Origin: Bos javanicus
Taxonomy: Eukaryota; Chordata; Mammalia; Artiodactyla; Bovidae
Length of the DNA stretch: 64,000 nucleotides
Assembly: GCF_032452875.1 (NCBI RefSeq)
Contig: NC_083896.1
Location: 4,402,001 to 4,466,000 of the forward strand
Direction: 5' to 3'
Each line of letters opens with the position of its first letter. The stretch's first letter is position 1. Below, one piece after another: positions 23,701-35,139 of this stretch. Made by a program: the position numbers and the translations under genes. The notes under the pieces are model-generated. The model ran no database searches, was not told where the DNA came from, and was given only the letters and a program-made list of their open reading frames with translations.

Positions 23701-24034
23701 TAAAATAATAAAACATAATATGCTAAAATTTTCTATTCTACTTTCAATATTAAAATTCAACAATTTTTATGTTCTTTTAATGCACACTGATATGACAGCT
23801 GGCACAACACAATCTAACAAAATTGTCTTGAATAAAGTTAAAGACAACTAAATGCTACTAGAGTTACCTTATGAGAAAAGAATTGAATGAACCATTTTGC
23901 CATATTAATAAAATCCCTGCATTGAAGGAGAGAGAAGTTAAGTCAGAGCATTGGGTAAAGTTACAAAGTATACCGTGTTTTGATTTTCACTAGGAGATAG
24001 ATCCCAAAGGATTTTGCAGTGATACATGTTAAAG

Positions 24035-24257
24035 AGTGACTGCCTGTTTTCCTCTAGGAGTTTCATAGTATCTGGTCATACATTTAGGTCTTCAATCCAT
24101 TCTGATTTTATTTTTGTACACGGTGTTAGAAAACATTATGGCAGCTGTCCAGTTTTTTGATCACTACTTTTTGAAGACACTATCTTTCTCCATTGTATAT
24201 CCTTACCTCCTGTGTCATAGATTAATTGACCATTGGTTTATCTCTAAGGTTTATATC
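24035..24257 (-). mobile_element. inverted L1 ORF2 segment (5' part of a twin-primed L1)
   Basis: Antisense L1 ORF2 near its 3' end: 'gttttcctctaggagtttca', 'catttaggtcttcaatccat', 'tcatagattaattgaccatt'. It abuts sense-orientation L1 3'UTR at about 24258. Confidence 0.78.
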
Positions 24258-24327
24258 TTATAGAAAAGAATAAAATAATACCATTTGCAGCAACATGGAT
24301 AGATTTAGAGATTATTATACTAAGGGA
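24258..24327 (+). mobile_element. L1 3'UTR, part 1 (split by BovB)
   Basis: The sense text 'ccatttgcagcaacatggat' and 'agagattattatactaaggg' matches the artiodactyl L1 3'UTR. It is interrupted by BovB; the last 11 bp are the left target-site duplication. Confidence 0.8.
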
Positions 24328-25191
24328 ATACCAGACCACCTGATCTGCCTCTTGAGAAATTTGTATGCAGGTCAGGAAGCAACAGTTAGAACTGGACATG
24401 GAACAACAGACTGGTTCCAAATAGGAAAAGGAGTATGTCAAGGCTGTATATTATCACCCTGCTTATTTAACTTATATACAGAGTACATCATGAGAAACAC
24501 TGGACTGGAAGAAACTCAAGCTGGAATACAGATTTCCAGGAGAAATATCAATAACCTCAGATATGCAGATGACACCACCCTTATGGCAGAAAGTGAAGAG
24601 GAACTCAAAAGCCTCTTGATGAAAGTGAAAGAAGAAAGTGAAAAAGTTGGCTTAAAGCTCAACATTCAGAAAAAGAAGATCATGGCATCTGGTCCCATCA
24701 CTTCATGGGAAATAGATGGGGAGACAGTGGAAACAGTGTCAGACTTTATTTTTCCGGGCTCCAAAATCACTGCAGATGATGACTGCAGCCATGAAATTAA
24801 AAGACGCTTACTCCTTGGAAGGAAAGTTATGACCAACCTAGATAGCATATTCAAAAGCAGAGACGTTACTTTGCCAACAAAGGTTTGTCTAGTCAAGGCT
24901 ATGGTTTTTCCTGTGGTCATGTATGGATGTGAGAGTTGGACTGTGAAGAAGGCTGAGCGCCGAAGAATTGATGCTTTTGAAGTGTGGTGTTGGAGAAGAC
25001 TCTTGAGAGTCCCTTGGACTGCAAGGAGATCCAACCAGTCCATTCTGAAGGAGATCAGCCCTGGGATTTCTTTGGAAGGAATGATGCTAAAGCTGAAACT
25101 CCAGTACTTTGGCCACCTCATGCAAAGAGTTGACTCATTGGAAAAGACTCTGATGCTGGGAGGGATTGGGGGCAGGTGGAGAAGAGGATGA
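24328..25191 (+). pseudogene. BovB reverse transcriptase C-terminal half (longest open BovB frame)
   Basis: About 288 codons of uninterrupted BovB ORF2, the best-preserved coding stretch in the window. In order: IPDHLICLLRNLYAGQEATV, KGVCQGCILSPCLFNLYTEY (RT motif before the active site), NLRYADDTTLMAES (motif C with the catalytic Asp pair), then the conserved C-terminal region with MYGCESWTVKKAE and RRLLRVPWTARRSNQSIL, ending near GGIGGRWRRG. The N-terminal endonuclease and first half of the RT were lost by 5' truncation. The long open frame suggests a fairly recent insertion. No promoter or start belongs to it, so it is non-functional. Confidence 0.88.
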
Positions 25192-25504
25192 CAGAGGATG
25201 AAATGGCTGGATGGCATCACTGACTTGATGGACGTGAATCTGGGTGAACTCTGGGAGTTGGTGATGGACAGGGAGGCCTGGCATGCTGCGATTCATGGGG
25301 TCGCAAAGAATCGGACACGACTGAGTGACTGAACTGAACTGAACAATGTATAAGTCTAGAGGAAGAAAACGTCTCTTTCAGAATCCATTAGGGTAGGTGA
25401 TACAAGGAACTCCGAAAAAGAAAAACTCATAGAACAAGGGAATAAAAATGATCTTAATTCTAATGATCTAATTCACGACTGAGCGACTGATCTGATCTGA
25501 TCTG
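24328..25504 (+). mobile_element. BovB with 159-bp 3' extension ending in a second tail
   Basis: 5'-truncated BovB runs from the RT region to its usual end and tail at about 25345. It is followed by 25346-25485, which is not BovB, and then by a second short BovB-type terminus ('cacgactgagcgactg') with a (atctg)n tail at 25486-25504. Direct repeats 'atactaaggga' at 24317-24327 and 25505-25515 flank the whole block, so the extension appears to have inserted together with the BovB. Confidence 0.82.
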
Positions 25505-25890
25505 ATACTAAGGGAAGTAAGGCAGGTGAAAACAAATACCATATGATATCATTTATATGTAGACTCTTAAAAATTATATAAATGAACTTATTTACAAAAT
25601 AGAAGTAGATTCATGTACTTAGGGAGCAAACTCATGATCATCAAAGGGTAAAGGTAGAGGGGAGGGATAAATTAGGCATTTGAAATTAACATATAACACT
25701 GTTACATATAAAATAGGTAACCAACAAGGACTTACTTGAGCACAGGGAACTGTATGCAGTATTTTGTAATAACCTATACAGAAAAAAGAATCTGAAAAAA
25801 AAATCTGAATCACTTTGCTGTACATGTGAAACTATTGTAACACAACATTGTAAATCAACTGTACTTTAATAAAAATAAATAAGTAAATTA
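25505..25890 (+). mobile_element. L1 3'UTR, part 2, with A-rich tail
   Basis: The text 'aaataccatatgatatcatt', 'aactgtatgcagtattttgt', 'aatcactttgctgtacatgt' and 'taacacaacattgtaaatca' matches the artiodactyl L1 3' end and finishes in 'aataaaaataaataagtaaa'. It continues 24258-24327. Confidence 0.85.
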
Positions 25891-26605
25891 TTAACTTGAA
25901 TTAAATAATGGTAAGAAAATAAATAAATAAATAAATAAACTGTAGAGTTGGATGACCAGACACTCATAAAGGATGGTTTGGTTACTCATAAAGGCTCAGA
26001 CTCTATTGGAGACAAAAGAGAATAGCGATACCAGGTACTACACAAAAGGATAAAAATACTTACGTGAAAAGTGGCTCTTTTCCATAGCTAGGGGTTTTTA
26101 AAAATGATCTGTAAATATTTGTGTCTGTCCCAGAAATACAAACTTGTTTTTCTATTCCAAAATCTACTGCTCACAATTTAAACACCTAGCTCAGAGAGAT
26201 AAGGATCTGCTTTCACATACACATATATGCTTTTGCTTAGAAAGCAACATTCTCTGGGATTATTGAGATAATACAACATGAGGCCATTTGGTTACTTCTC
26301 TTTTCCAAGAGATCATGGTGCAACTCATTCACAATTCTTCATAGTAACACTCTGCATGGCTTACTTTATTCCAGGGAAACTAAATATTGACTAAATAAGT
26401 CATATTTGCAATTACCAGCTGCCTGTGAAATAAAATAATCAGCATTGCCTAGAAGCCAATAAAATAAAATCTTACTTAAGAAAAATTAGGTCATATTGTC
26501 TTAGGTGCTTCCATAAATTGGCACCACTTACTGAGACCTGAGTGTGAAAATTTAGAGACTAATGAATGTAAGCATGTGTAAAAATTAGTCAATACATATT
26601 CACAT
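25891..26605. other. unassigned sequence
   Basis: An (aaat)n run lies at about 25916-25938. Otherwise there is no recognised element or exon. Confidence 0.4.
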
Positions 26606-26618
26606 AAATCTTTATAAT

Positions 26619-26991
26619 CCTGGCCATAAGAGCTCCCAAACATGGCTGCCGCCAGTGTCTGTGTTTCTGGAAGGAGCTGCAGGCGAACCCCAACACCTCT
26701 CCAGGAGCCTCTCCAAGACCCGCAGGCAGTCTGATGACCACAAATGGATTTCAGGATGTGGACAGTCACTGGAGACCTGAAAAGGATGGACGAGGACCTT
26801 CAAGGATGTACAACACAGGAAACTCTGCTCAATGTTATATGGCATTGGATGGGATAACCAATAGATAACCAACCAATAGATAACAACCAAAATAGATAAC
26901 CAATAAAGTTGTACTGTATAGCACAGGGAACTCTGCTCAAGGTTACATGGCAGCCTGGATGGGAGAGGAGTTTGGAGGTTAAAAAAAAAAA
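26619..26991 (+). mobile_element. chimeric L1 retroposon: G+C-rich 5' part resembling antisense L1 5'UTR, sense L1 3' end
   Basis: The 3' half is L1 3' end ('ctgtatagcacagggaactc', 'cagcctggatgggagaggag', A14 tail). The 5' half (26632-26730) contains 'tctccaggagcctctccaag' and 'acccgcaggcagtctg', which resembles the antisense L1 5'UTR unit at 51180-51215. Exact 13-bp duplications 'aaatctttataat' at 26606-26618 and 26992-27004 show a single insertion. Confidence 0.7.
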
Positions 26992-27004
26992 AAATCTTTA
27001 TAAT

Positions 27005-28896
27005 TCTGTAGATTTCCGTAAAGAAAAGGCCTAGTTATTTATTCATCACTCTTCTCCAAATCCAGAAACTGGAATCATCAAATTTTGTCATCCAAGTTCA
27101 AAGTTTTATGAAGCATTCTAACTAGCTCCTTATGCACTCAGATGACTTGAATAAGAGTGATATTGGGCAGAATTAGAAAGACTTTAGAACTACGGTGTGT
27201 CAGGATAAATATTTCTTTTTGTTTGAACTGGAAAATAGGGTGGAAAAAAATCCAAATTATGGTTAAGCAAAATCTCTTGCTCTAATAATGGAATGAGGTT
27301 TGTAGACCTTAAAGTCTCAATGACTTGAAATCAACTAGATCTCCATTGAACACAAATTCTGGAGATTTGTGATATTTAATTGTCAGGACATAATCAGGAA
27401 ATGGCTGTAGATTAAGCTTTAAATTATTATATCAAATTTAGAAATACACATAACAAGACAAAAAGAAGTTTAAAACTATAGATGAAACTTTAATATATTT
27501 GATAATTGATGAACTCTTTTGAAAGAGGGGTTCTCACGTAATCTCTTTTTATTATAGTCAAAAGAAGAATGTTCAAAGAAAACAATGAAGGGATAAAAGC
27601 CTACCTTCACTTTTTCTTTCTCTCACTTTTATATTTTTCCATATATGTCAGAGAACTATGCAGCACATTAAATTTTCAAGGAAATTCGAGATTCCGTGGA
27701 AGGTTCTTAAGGTGATTTTTTATTATATAAGACAAAATCCAGATACATCATTGTGTTGTATGTATCTGTATCTAGACACACACCCACACACAAACATATA
27801 TACAGATAAAGAATATATATGTCTGTTTAAAATATTTAACTTCTTTAGTTTATTGTGCATTTTGCATATAAGAGAAAGTAAGACTGAATTCCAGATTATT
27901 CCTTTATAAAATATAAATTATGAGCAGAAAAAGTACATTTAATTTAGAAGAGTAAAATCCACCCTGTCTTCATTATATTAAAAACACCTCTTTCTCTAAA
28001 GTCTGGTTTTAAGCACAGGATACAGTTTATATATGATAGATAATAGGAATTAAGCAATCAAGTGGAAACTATTAATTCATTCTTACCACATTTTATCTAA
28101 TTAAAAAGAGAATCTGTGTGGTGTAATAGCATCTGAATCTGACACAAGGCAGATCCAAGGATGAGTTTATGAGGTTTGCACAGGGTTAAGGGGAACGAAA
28201 TGTGGAAATGCTCTGGTCCTAGCTACAGGGAGAGCCTTTTACCATCCCTAGACTTGAAGGGGCAAGGGAGGGAGCAGTCTCCGGGTTTGTGATTTTAACT
28301 CTGGGAAAGGGATACGCAGTAAGTAGTGTGGCCTTTAATTGTGGAATGCATCCACTGCTAATTTTGGCCCCAAAGATATGTAGTCCAGGGAAAAGTATCC
28401 CGTGTTCACTCTTTCTATCCTCTATTCTCCTGTGTATACTTTACATTGGTTTAATCCAACCAGAGACTGGATAGCAATTTAACAGTGATATAATTCAGTG
28501 GCATGAGCTTTTAGGCCACAGAGCAAAATTAAATAGAGCACATATATCTCAAGAGGCAAATTAGAATATTCAGCCACAGAACAGACTGAAATTATTTCTA
28601 TTTTTAATCATAATTTTTCCTCCTTTTCCAAAACAATGCCTAGTTATCTTCAGTGCTCAATAAATATTGTTGAATATATGAATGTCCAGAAACCTATTTT
28701 CGCTATTAAATAAGTCATAATTATTTTGTATGCATGGAAGAAAGCTCCCGCTATTAAATGGGCTAGCTTCAAACTAGCATCAATTCCTAGGCATTTATAA
28801 TCAATTTTTTCAGAGTTACCTTCATTGCCTTAGGAATGGTATCATAATATCTGTATTCTCTTACTTTTTTAAAAGTTCTCTATCTTCTTAAGCCTT
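27005..28896. other. unassigned sequence
   Basis: About 1.9 kb, mostly AT-rich, with a (CA)-rich patch at 27778-27798. A more G+C-balanced stretch at 28130-28470 could be an old LTR or unique sequence. A fragment near 28647-28690 ('gctcaataaatattgttgaa') looks like the 3' end of an L2 or MIR. Confidence 0.35.
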
Positions 28897-28972
28897 ATTT
28901 ATTTTTTTAAATTTAAATTTGTTTATTTTAATTGGAGGCTAATTACTTTGCAATTTGTATTGGTTTTGCCTA
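28897..28972 (-). mobile_element. ruminant LINE 3'-end fragment
   Basis: The antisense text 'ttaattggaggctaattact' followed by 'gtattggttttgcc' matches the same 3' end seen in sense orientation at 43790-43840 and 38861-38927. Confidence 0.65.
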
Positions 28973-29140
28973 TGGTTCTATTTTAATTTGGAAACATTCA
29001 GATTTTCTTGTTTTGGCAGAAAATTAATTTCCACCTGGATTTCTCATAATAGTATTTAATGCTTTATTCTTTATCCTAAATCTACTCATTTTACAGATGC
29101 TTACTCTTTAAACATGTAGTTTACATTATATAGTACTGAG

Positions 29141-29290
29141 CTTCCCTGGAGGCTCAGACAATAAAGAAGCTGCCTGCAATGCAGGATACTCAAGTTTGAT
29201 CCCTGGGTCAGGAAGATACTCTGGAGAAGGGAATGGCCTTTTAAAAGTAATTAGCCTCCAATTAAAATAAATAAATTAATTAAAAGGTGT
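29141..29290 (+). mobile_element. Bov-tA head joined to a LINE 3' tail
   Basis: The tRNA-derived head of Bov-tA ('cttccctggaggctcagaca' to 'ctggagaagggaatggcc') stops at about 29238 and continues directly as the LINE tail 'taattagcctccaattaaaa' plus (aaat/taatt)n. Confidence 0.65.
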
Positions 29291-29296
29291 TACTCT

Positions 29297-29770
29297 GTCA
29301 TCCCCTTCTCCTCCCACCTTCAATCTTTCCCAACATCAGGGTTTTTCCAATAAGTCAGCTCTTCACATCAGGTGGCCAAAGTATTGGAGTTTCAGCTTCA
29401 GCATCAGTTCTTCCAATGAATATTCAGGACAGATTTCCTTTAGGATGGACTGGTTGGATCTCCTTGCAGTCCAAGGGACTCTCAAGAGTCTTCTCCAACA
29501 CCACAGTTCAAAAACATCAGTTCTTTGGCACTCAGTTTTCTTTATAGTTCAACTCTCACATCCATACATGACTACTGGAAGAATCATAGCTTTGACTAGA
29601 CAGACCTTTGTTGGCAAAGTAATGTCTCTGCTTTTTAATATGCTGGTTGGTCATAACTTTTCTTCCAAGGAGCAAGTGTCTTTTAATTTCATGGCTACAG
29701 TCACCATCTGAGGTGATTTTGGAGCCTCAAAATATAAAGTCTGTCACTGTTTTGATATTTTTTCCCCAGC
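29297..29770 (-). mobile_element. BovB internal fragment lacking its 3' terminus
   Basis: Antisense BovB from 'ctgtcatccccttctcctcc' to 'ataaagtctgtcactgtttt'. The last ~150 bp of BovB (the part bearing the tail) are missing, next to the chimeric element at 29141-29290. Confidence 0.9.
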
Positions 29771-29883
29771 TTTTAGAATTGTTACACATGGTAGGTTTAG
29801 TTCAATTAAAACTATTCCATTATAACCAGAATCAGAATCAATTTCTTTGTGTGAACACGCAGGTGTGTTACTATCCTTGACTC

Positions 29884-29909
29884 TGTGTGTGTGTGTGTGT
29901 GTGTGTGTG
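29884..29909. repeat. (TG)n microsatellite
   Basis: A pure TG run of 13 units. Confidence 0.95.
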
Positions 29910-29910
29910 C

Positions 29911-30715
29911 AAGTTTCTCTCTCAATAATAGTTTTTAAATCTATGTACAATGATGGACTATTTTTCTTAAAAAAACTATGCTAGAAACTAGAGCATATGA
30001 AGGGGTATAAGTTCATTCTCTGTTATTAGAATCCTTTCAATTTATTTAGTCATTTAGCAAAAGTCTTGTGTGACTATATGTAGTGAGGACCATGATAAAC
30101 AATCAGGATATTGAAATAAGTGACTACAGATGTGTAAATCAATGAATCACAATATTATAAACTCAGCGATATTGTATTAAATCTCTAAAACAGATTTCAA
30201 ATATCATTTTGTGTTTGATTAGGGAGATAGTTCTATTTTATAAGCATAAATCAAACTTGCTATTCCTTTTACTATCTGAGAGACATGAAAATGTCAGTTT
30301 CCAGGGACTTATTCTGCATGATTTCAGGATATGATAATTCTTTTTTTATTAAGCTCCTTGAATGATTCTGATGTATAGCAAGGCTTAGGAACCAGTGTTT
30401 CATATCACATATGCATATTAGGATACTTTTGCCCAGAGGCCCAGGAAAATTTTATTTCTAGTTGTAAGTAAAGGGATATTTTCTATATTAACTTCCCAGC
30501 TGTGTTTTGAAAAGTATCTCCATCCTTGACCTAAAAGACGTTGGTATTACTAGCTCTGCTATTTTACAAAGTTGTGTGCCACGGTATTGCTTTAAAACTG
30601 TTCTAGAAAACTTAATACAGCACACAGAATAATTATCGGACAATCATCTATAAATGGAAGAACAGAAAGACTCAGAATGTCTGAGGACAATGATCTTATC
30701 TGTTTTACATCTAAT
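29911..30715. other. unassigned sequence
   Basis: No gene or repeat was recognised in this AT-rich stretch. Confidence 0.4.
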
Positions 30716-30930
30716 GTGCTCATGTGCCCGGTCGTGTACGACTCTTTGCAACCCCATGGACTATAGCCCTCCAGGCTACTCTGACCACAGGATATCTAGG
30801 CAAGACTACTGGAGTGGGTTTCCATTTCCTTCTGCAGTGGATCTTCCCTACACAGGGGTGGAATCTGCATCTCTGGTGTCTCCTGCATTGGCAGGTGTAT
30901 TCTTTACCACTACACCACTTGGAGAGCCCT
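30716..30930 (-). mobile_element. Bov-tA SINE
   Basis: The antisense SINE runs from 'gtgctcatgtgcccggtcgt' to the tRNA-derived end 'ttaccactacaccacttgga'. The head is the variant with an extra 'ctggtgtctcctgcattggc' segment. Confidence 0.9.
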
Positions 30931-33109
30931 GTATCTAGTGAGTATGAAGCAATATATATTGATACATTTTGGATAAATGAGTGATTAGTTTTATTGAATG
31001 AATGATTAGTTTTCATTCAATAATTATCTCTTTTGCATTGACTGTATTGGGTAAGTAAAAGCTGTGTGATGGTGAGAATGAGAAAACGAAACCAACAGTT
31101 TCTGCTTTCAAAGAGTTTTTTTATTCTACTAGTAAAATTTTTATGCTGCCATGTCCGCTAGTTGGCCACTCTCTCTTCCTCCACAATGCTCATCTCCTCA
31201 GCTGCATGTAGTTTAATTCAGCAGGGGGGCATGTCTAGCTACATAAGTATAAAGGACTAACTTCTGAGCAACTAACTGGTCAAGGATGAGCATTATATTA
31301 TGATTTTATTCTATAGAGCTGAGAGAAGAAAAAGTAGATTGAAAAGCATGTTCATCAAAAAGAAATATTTTCGATTTTGCTCTTCACTGTTTTAATCTAC
31401 ACAGTGGAATAAATTCTCCTTCAACCTCTCGATGTCATTGCTGGAGTCAAAATCTTAAAATAATTTTTATGTCTATGGTAAATGTCTTCACTAAAAATTT
31501 GGTGCTTCACAAACTATACTATCAGAGTGGCAGCTACTTCTTTCCCTGAATTCATTGTGCAAATTTGACATCCTCTCCTTGAATTCAGAGAAAGGGGTAT
31601 GATTAGGTTGATTTTTAGCTAAATAACTTTGAAGAGAAAGCCTAGTGATGGGTAAGATAATTATACCAGACAAATTGGGAAAGGAGTCTCAAAAATGAAT
31701 AGAGGAATTCATGCCAGGAGGCACTCTGGAAAAATAACTATATAAGTATGTTTTCTTAACAGCAGCTAATCAAGTATTTAGCCAGACTCCAGACTTTCAT
31801 TTAATTCCTGAAAAGAATTACACTTCTATTGATGTCCTCCTTGTAGGATTCAGTTTAAAAATGAACATATATAAGATTTCAATTGATGATGTATGTGGGA
31901 TGAAGCTATCAGACATTATATTATTAAAAATTCTGCTGAACTTTCTGGTTCCATTTCTTAAGAAATAATCTTATAGGTAATATTTGAATTTCCTGTAATT
32001 TTATTTCAGAAACATTTCAAGAGAGTTGATCTGAATTCAGGATTTGGGCCTAATTGACAAGACTAATGAGCCTCAGGGACAGCCTTGGCAGTGAAGTTTT
32101 CCCATGAAGCAGATATCAAGCTTCTCTCTAAATTGAGGAAATACTGAGACAGCTAGACCTTCAGAGAATTTCAGCGATGTATATAACTTATTCTGAATTA
32201 GATTTTAAAATCTCAATACTAGTATTATTTCCAATAGATTCTAACACTATAACTTATAAATAAGACTGTGATAAGAATGCATTCATGATAAACTAATACA
32301 AATATCTGAAAAATTATTTATATTGTTTCAAATGTGAGCACAATCAACTTTCCTTAACAAGAAATAAGGATGATTCTAAAGGAACTTGAAAGCAAGGACT
32401 GTTTACCTATATCTTTTAGAAAAAAAAGTTATGTTAAAATAAATAAAAATAAATTAGTTCTAAATAAATACATATATTCAAAGCCTAAAATTAAAAAAAA
32501 AAAACATTAAAGTTAGTTAAGAAACATTCAACTTATAAACAAAATATCCAAGATTGAACCAAAAATATGTATCCTGGTATTTGGTATAGCACTTAGCTTT
32601 ATAATGAGCCATAGTTTTATACAATACATAAAATTATTATTACTGAAGATATGCTATTAAGAGAAGATGGTCATTTTTACTTTAATTACTATTATCTGTG
32701 AGAGGATGTTAGGATGCAAAGCAGGAACTTGTCATTTATTTATCATTCTAAACATTGCCTACCTAGTGGATAAATACATAATGAAATTCTATTGGCATAG
32801 AAAATTAGGAAATGTCTAATTTAATTCAAATCTATTCATATTTTAGTGATGTGTTTTCCACTTTAGAAAATTTGTAGAACAGAAGCTAAACAAGGGAATA
32901 TTATCAAAATGAATAGTTGAAATTCATTCAGGAAGCTCTTCATTCTGACTTAAAGCAGCTCTGAACTAAAAGAGGTATATCTCAAATTTGTCTATTTTTC
33001 TTCCTATCTATTATTATTTTCCTGGTCCAATGATGTACTTTCCTGCTTGGTCTCATTTAAGGACTTTTGACTGAATATGAAGTATTCAGAACTTCCTCTG
33101 AAAATATAT
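30931..33109. other. unassigned AT-rich sequence
   Basis: About 2.2 kb with no recognised element. All frames are short. Confidence 0.4.
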
Positions 33110-33775
33110 GTCAGGCCATATCTCACTTTCTTCAGTCATTTCCCTTTTCACCAGGAATTAAATTGAAAATCCTCACTGTGACTTTAAGTCCCTTAGGATT
33201 CTTATTACCTCACCACATGCCTACAGGTTAGCTCCAATCCCACTGACTTTCTTTTTCTCACACACACACACACAAAAAAACCTCACAAAACATTTTTTTC
33301 CAACATGAGGCTTCAGTTTTTGGTCTACTCTTAGTTTGGAAAATTCTTTCTTTGCTGTAGTAAGGTTATTCCCTTCCTGCTTCTGTTCATCTTAAATGTT
33401 AACTTCTTAGAAAAGTCTTTCATAACTATTATATGCACAATATATTTCTGTTTTTACACTTCTGTCTTTTTTTTATCTTTCATCACACTATTATTCTCCA
33501 TCACAATTCCTGGGATTGCTGACTGCCAACTCAGGGATACTGACTCCCTAGATTCTAAGTAAATGACCTTTGAATCAGAATATATACATATAATAAAGAG
33601 GCATAATTCTTTCTTGGAGGTGTGCAAATCATGCTGTACATAATGGATCCTGTTATCTTTGCACACATAACTGATTACATTTTAAATAAACATTCTTGCA
33701 TCTACTTGTTTACTCTGGCTTGTTTATCAGCCTAGAAACTCCATAAGAGCAAGAGTCATATCCATTTACTTATAT
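33110..33775 (+). mobile_element. L2 LINE relic
   Basis: Sense L2 3' region: 'ccaggaattaaattgaaaat', 'attctttctttgctgtagta', 'aaaagtctttcataac' and at the end 'aaactccataagagcaagag'. It is strongly decayed, includes a (CA)n patch at 33260-33273 and is cut by the Bov-tA. Confidence 0.6.
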
Positions 33776-33778
33776 ATA

Positions 33779-33993
33779 AGGACTTCCCAGGTGGTGCTAG
33801 TGGTAAAGAATCTTCCTGCCAATGCAGGAGACTGAAGAGATGCAAGTTTGATCCCTGGATTGGAAAGATTCCCTGGAGGAAGAAATGGGAACCCACTCCA
33901 GTACTCACCTGGAGAATTCCATGAACAGAGGAGCATGGTGGGTTACAGTCCATGGGACTAGAGAGAGTCAGATACCACTGAGAGACTAAGCAA
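33779..33993 (+). mobile_element. Bov-tA SINE
   Basis: The sense SINE has tRNA head 'aggacttcccaggtggtgct', A/B-box region 'gtaaagaatcttcctgccaa' and BovA part ending 'agtcagataccactgagaga'. It is inserted at the L2 3' end. Confidence 0.92.
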
Positions 33994-34284
33994 AGCATAA
34001 ACAAGACTTGCATGTAGAAAGCCCCCATTAAATATTTTTTAAATGAATGAATGGAGTAATAACTTAATAGATGAGAAACAGTAAGAGCAAGATGGAACAT
34101 TTTTATATAACTTCTGAAAAGTGAGTTTTTCTTTCTAAGAAAATAAATGCAAAGATACTTCAGAACATAACATTAAATAACTGACCAAATGACTGTGAGA
34201 ATTTAAGCTTGGTTAGTTTTTTTTTCCCCCCAGAACCCCATGTCCTAAATACTAAATTAAAAAACCTGCAAATAACTTTTTAGT

Positions 34285-34760
34285 TTTATCTTTTCAGCTT
34301 TACTGGGTTGTTATTGACATGTAATATTATAAAACTTTAACGTATACAATATAACAAATTGATATTTGTATATATTATGAAATGATTACAACAATAAGTT
34401 TAGCTAATATCCATCACATCATGTGGCTACATTTTTTTTTTCCTTTTGGTAAGAACTTTTGAGATTCTAATTTCTTAGCAAGTTCTAAATATAAAATACA
34501 CTATTGTCAACTATAGTTAGGATTTACTTATAACTAGAAGTTTGTAACTTTTGACCCCCTCACATAATTCCTCCATCTACCACCTCTGGCAACTACCAAT
34601 CTGATCTCTGCTCCTAAGAGTTTGGTTTTGCTTTTTTTTTTTTCACATTACACATATAAGTGAAATGATGCAATATTTGTCTTTCACTTAGCATAATTCT
34701 CCCAAGTCCCATGAACACTGTCACAAATGGCAGGATTTCCTTCTTTTTATGACTGATTTT
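34285..34760 (-). mobile_element. L1M 3'UTR relic
   Basis: Antisense text typical of old L1M 3'UTRs: 'tattgacatgtaatattata', 'ctaatatccatcacatcatg', 'caactaccaatctgatctct', 'cacatataagtgaaatgatg', 'aatggcaggatttccttctt'. Positions 34483-34607 are nearly identical to the inverse of 37133-37257. Confidence 0.82.
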
Positions 34761-35139
34761 AAATTTCTTGAATTAATTTTGACCTGAGATACTTTTGGAA
34801 AAAGTTTTAAAGCAGAAGTCATCCACAATAGGAGTGTTAAATAGGAACTGAGTTCAGTATAAAAACATTTCTCAGGCTCTGATTTTTATTTTGATGACAG
34901 TAACTTTAATCTGTCATGTGGGAATTTTTGACAAAGGGTAAAAGACGTAGGGAGCCATTTATGTAGAGACACACACATGCACACATATGCAAGTAATTCT
35001 TGACCATGCCAAGAATGGAAAACAGTTATCCTAGTGATTAGGTAAACATCCCTCCAATACTGTATTTTCATTACCTCTTTATTTTTTATCTTTTCATTCC
35101 AATAACTGTATGGAGCATTGATTTTTTTTTTAAATGCTA
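34761..35139. other. unassigned sequence
   Basis: No recognised element. A short T-run at 35122-35132 precedes the BovA2. Confidence 0.4.

Larger units (their letters stand above)
22361..23908 (-). mobile_element. mariner DNA transposon, split by a BovB fragment
   Basis: The left terminal inverted repeat starts 'ttggattggccaaaaagtcc'. The right end ('gaaccattttgccatattaa') is its decayed complement. TA dinucleotides flank both ends (22359-22360, 23909-23910), the invariant mariner target duplication. Removing the BovB fragment at 23215-23514 leaves about 1.25 kb, the normal mariner size. Transposase relics run on the minus strand. Confidence 0.88.
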
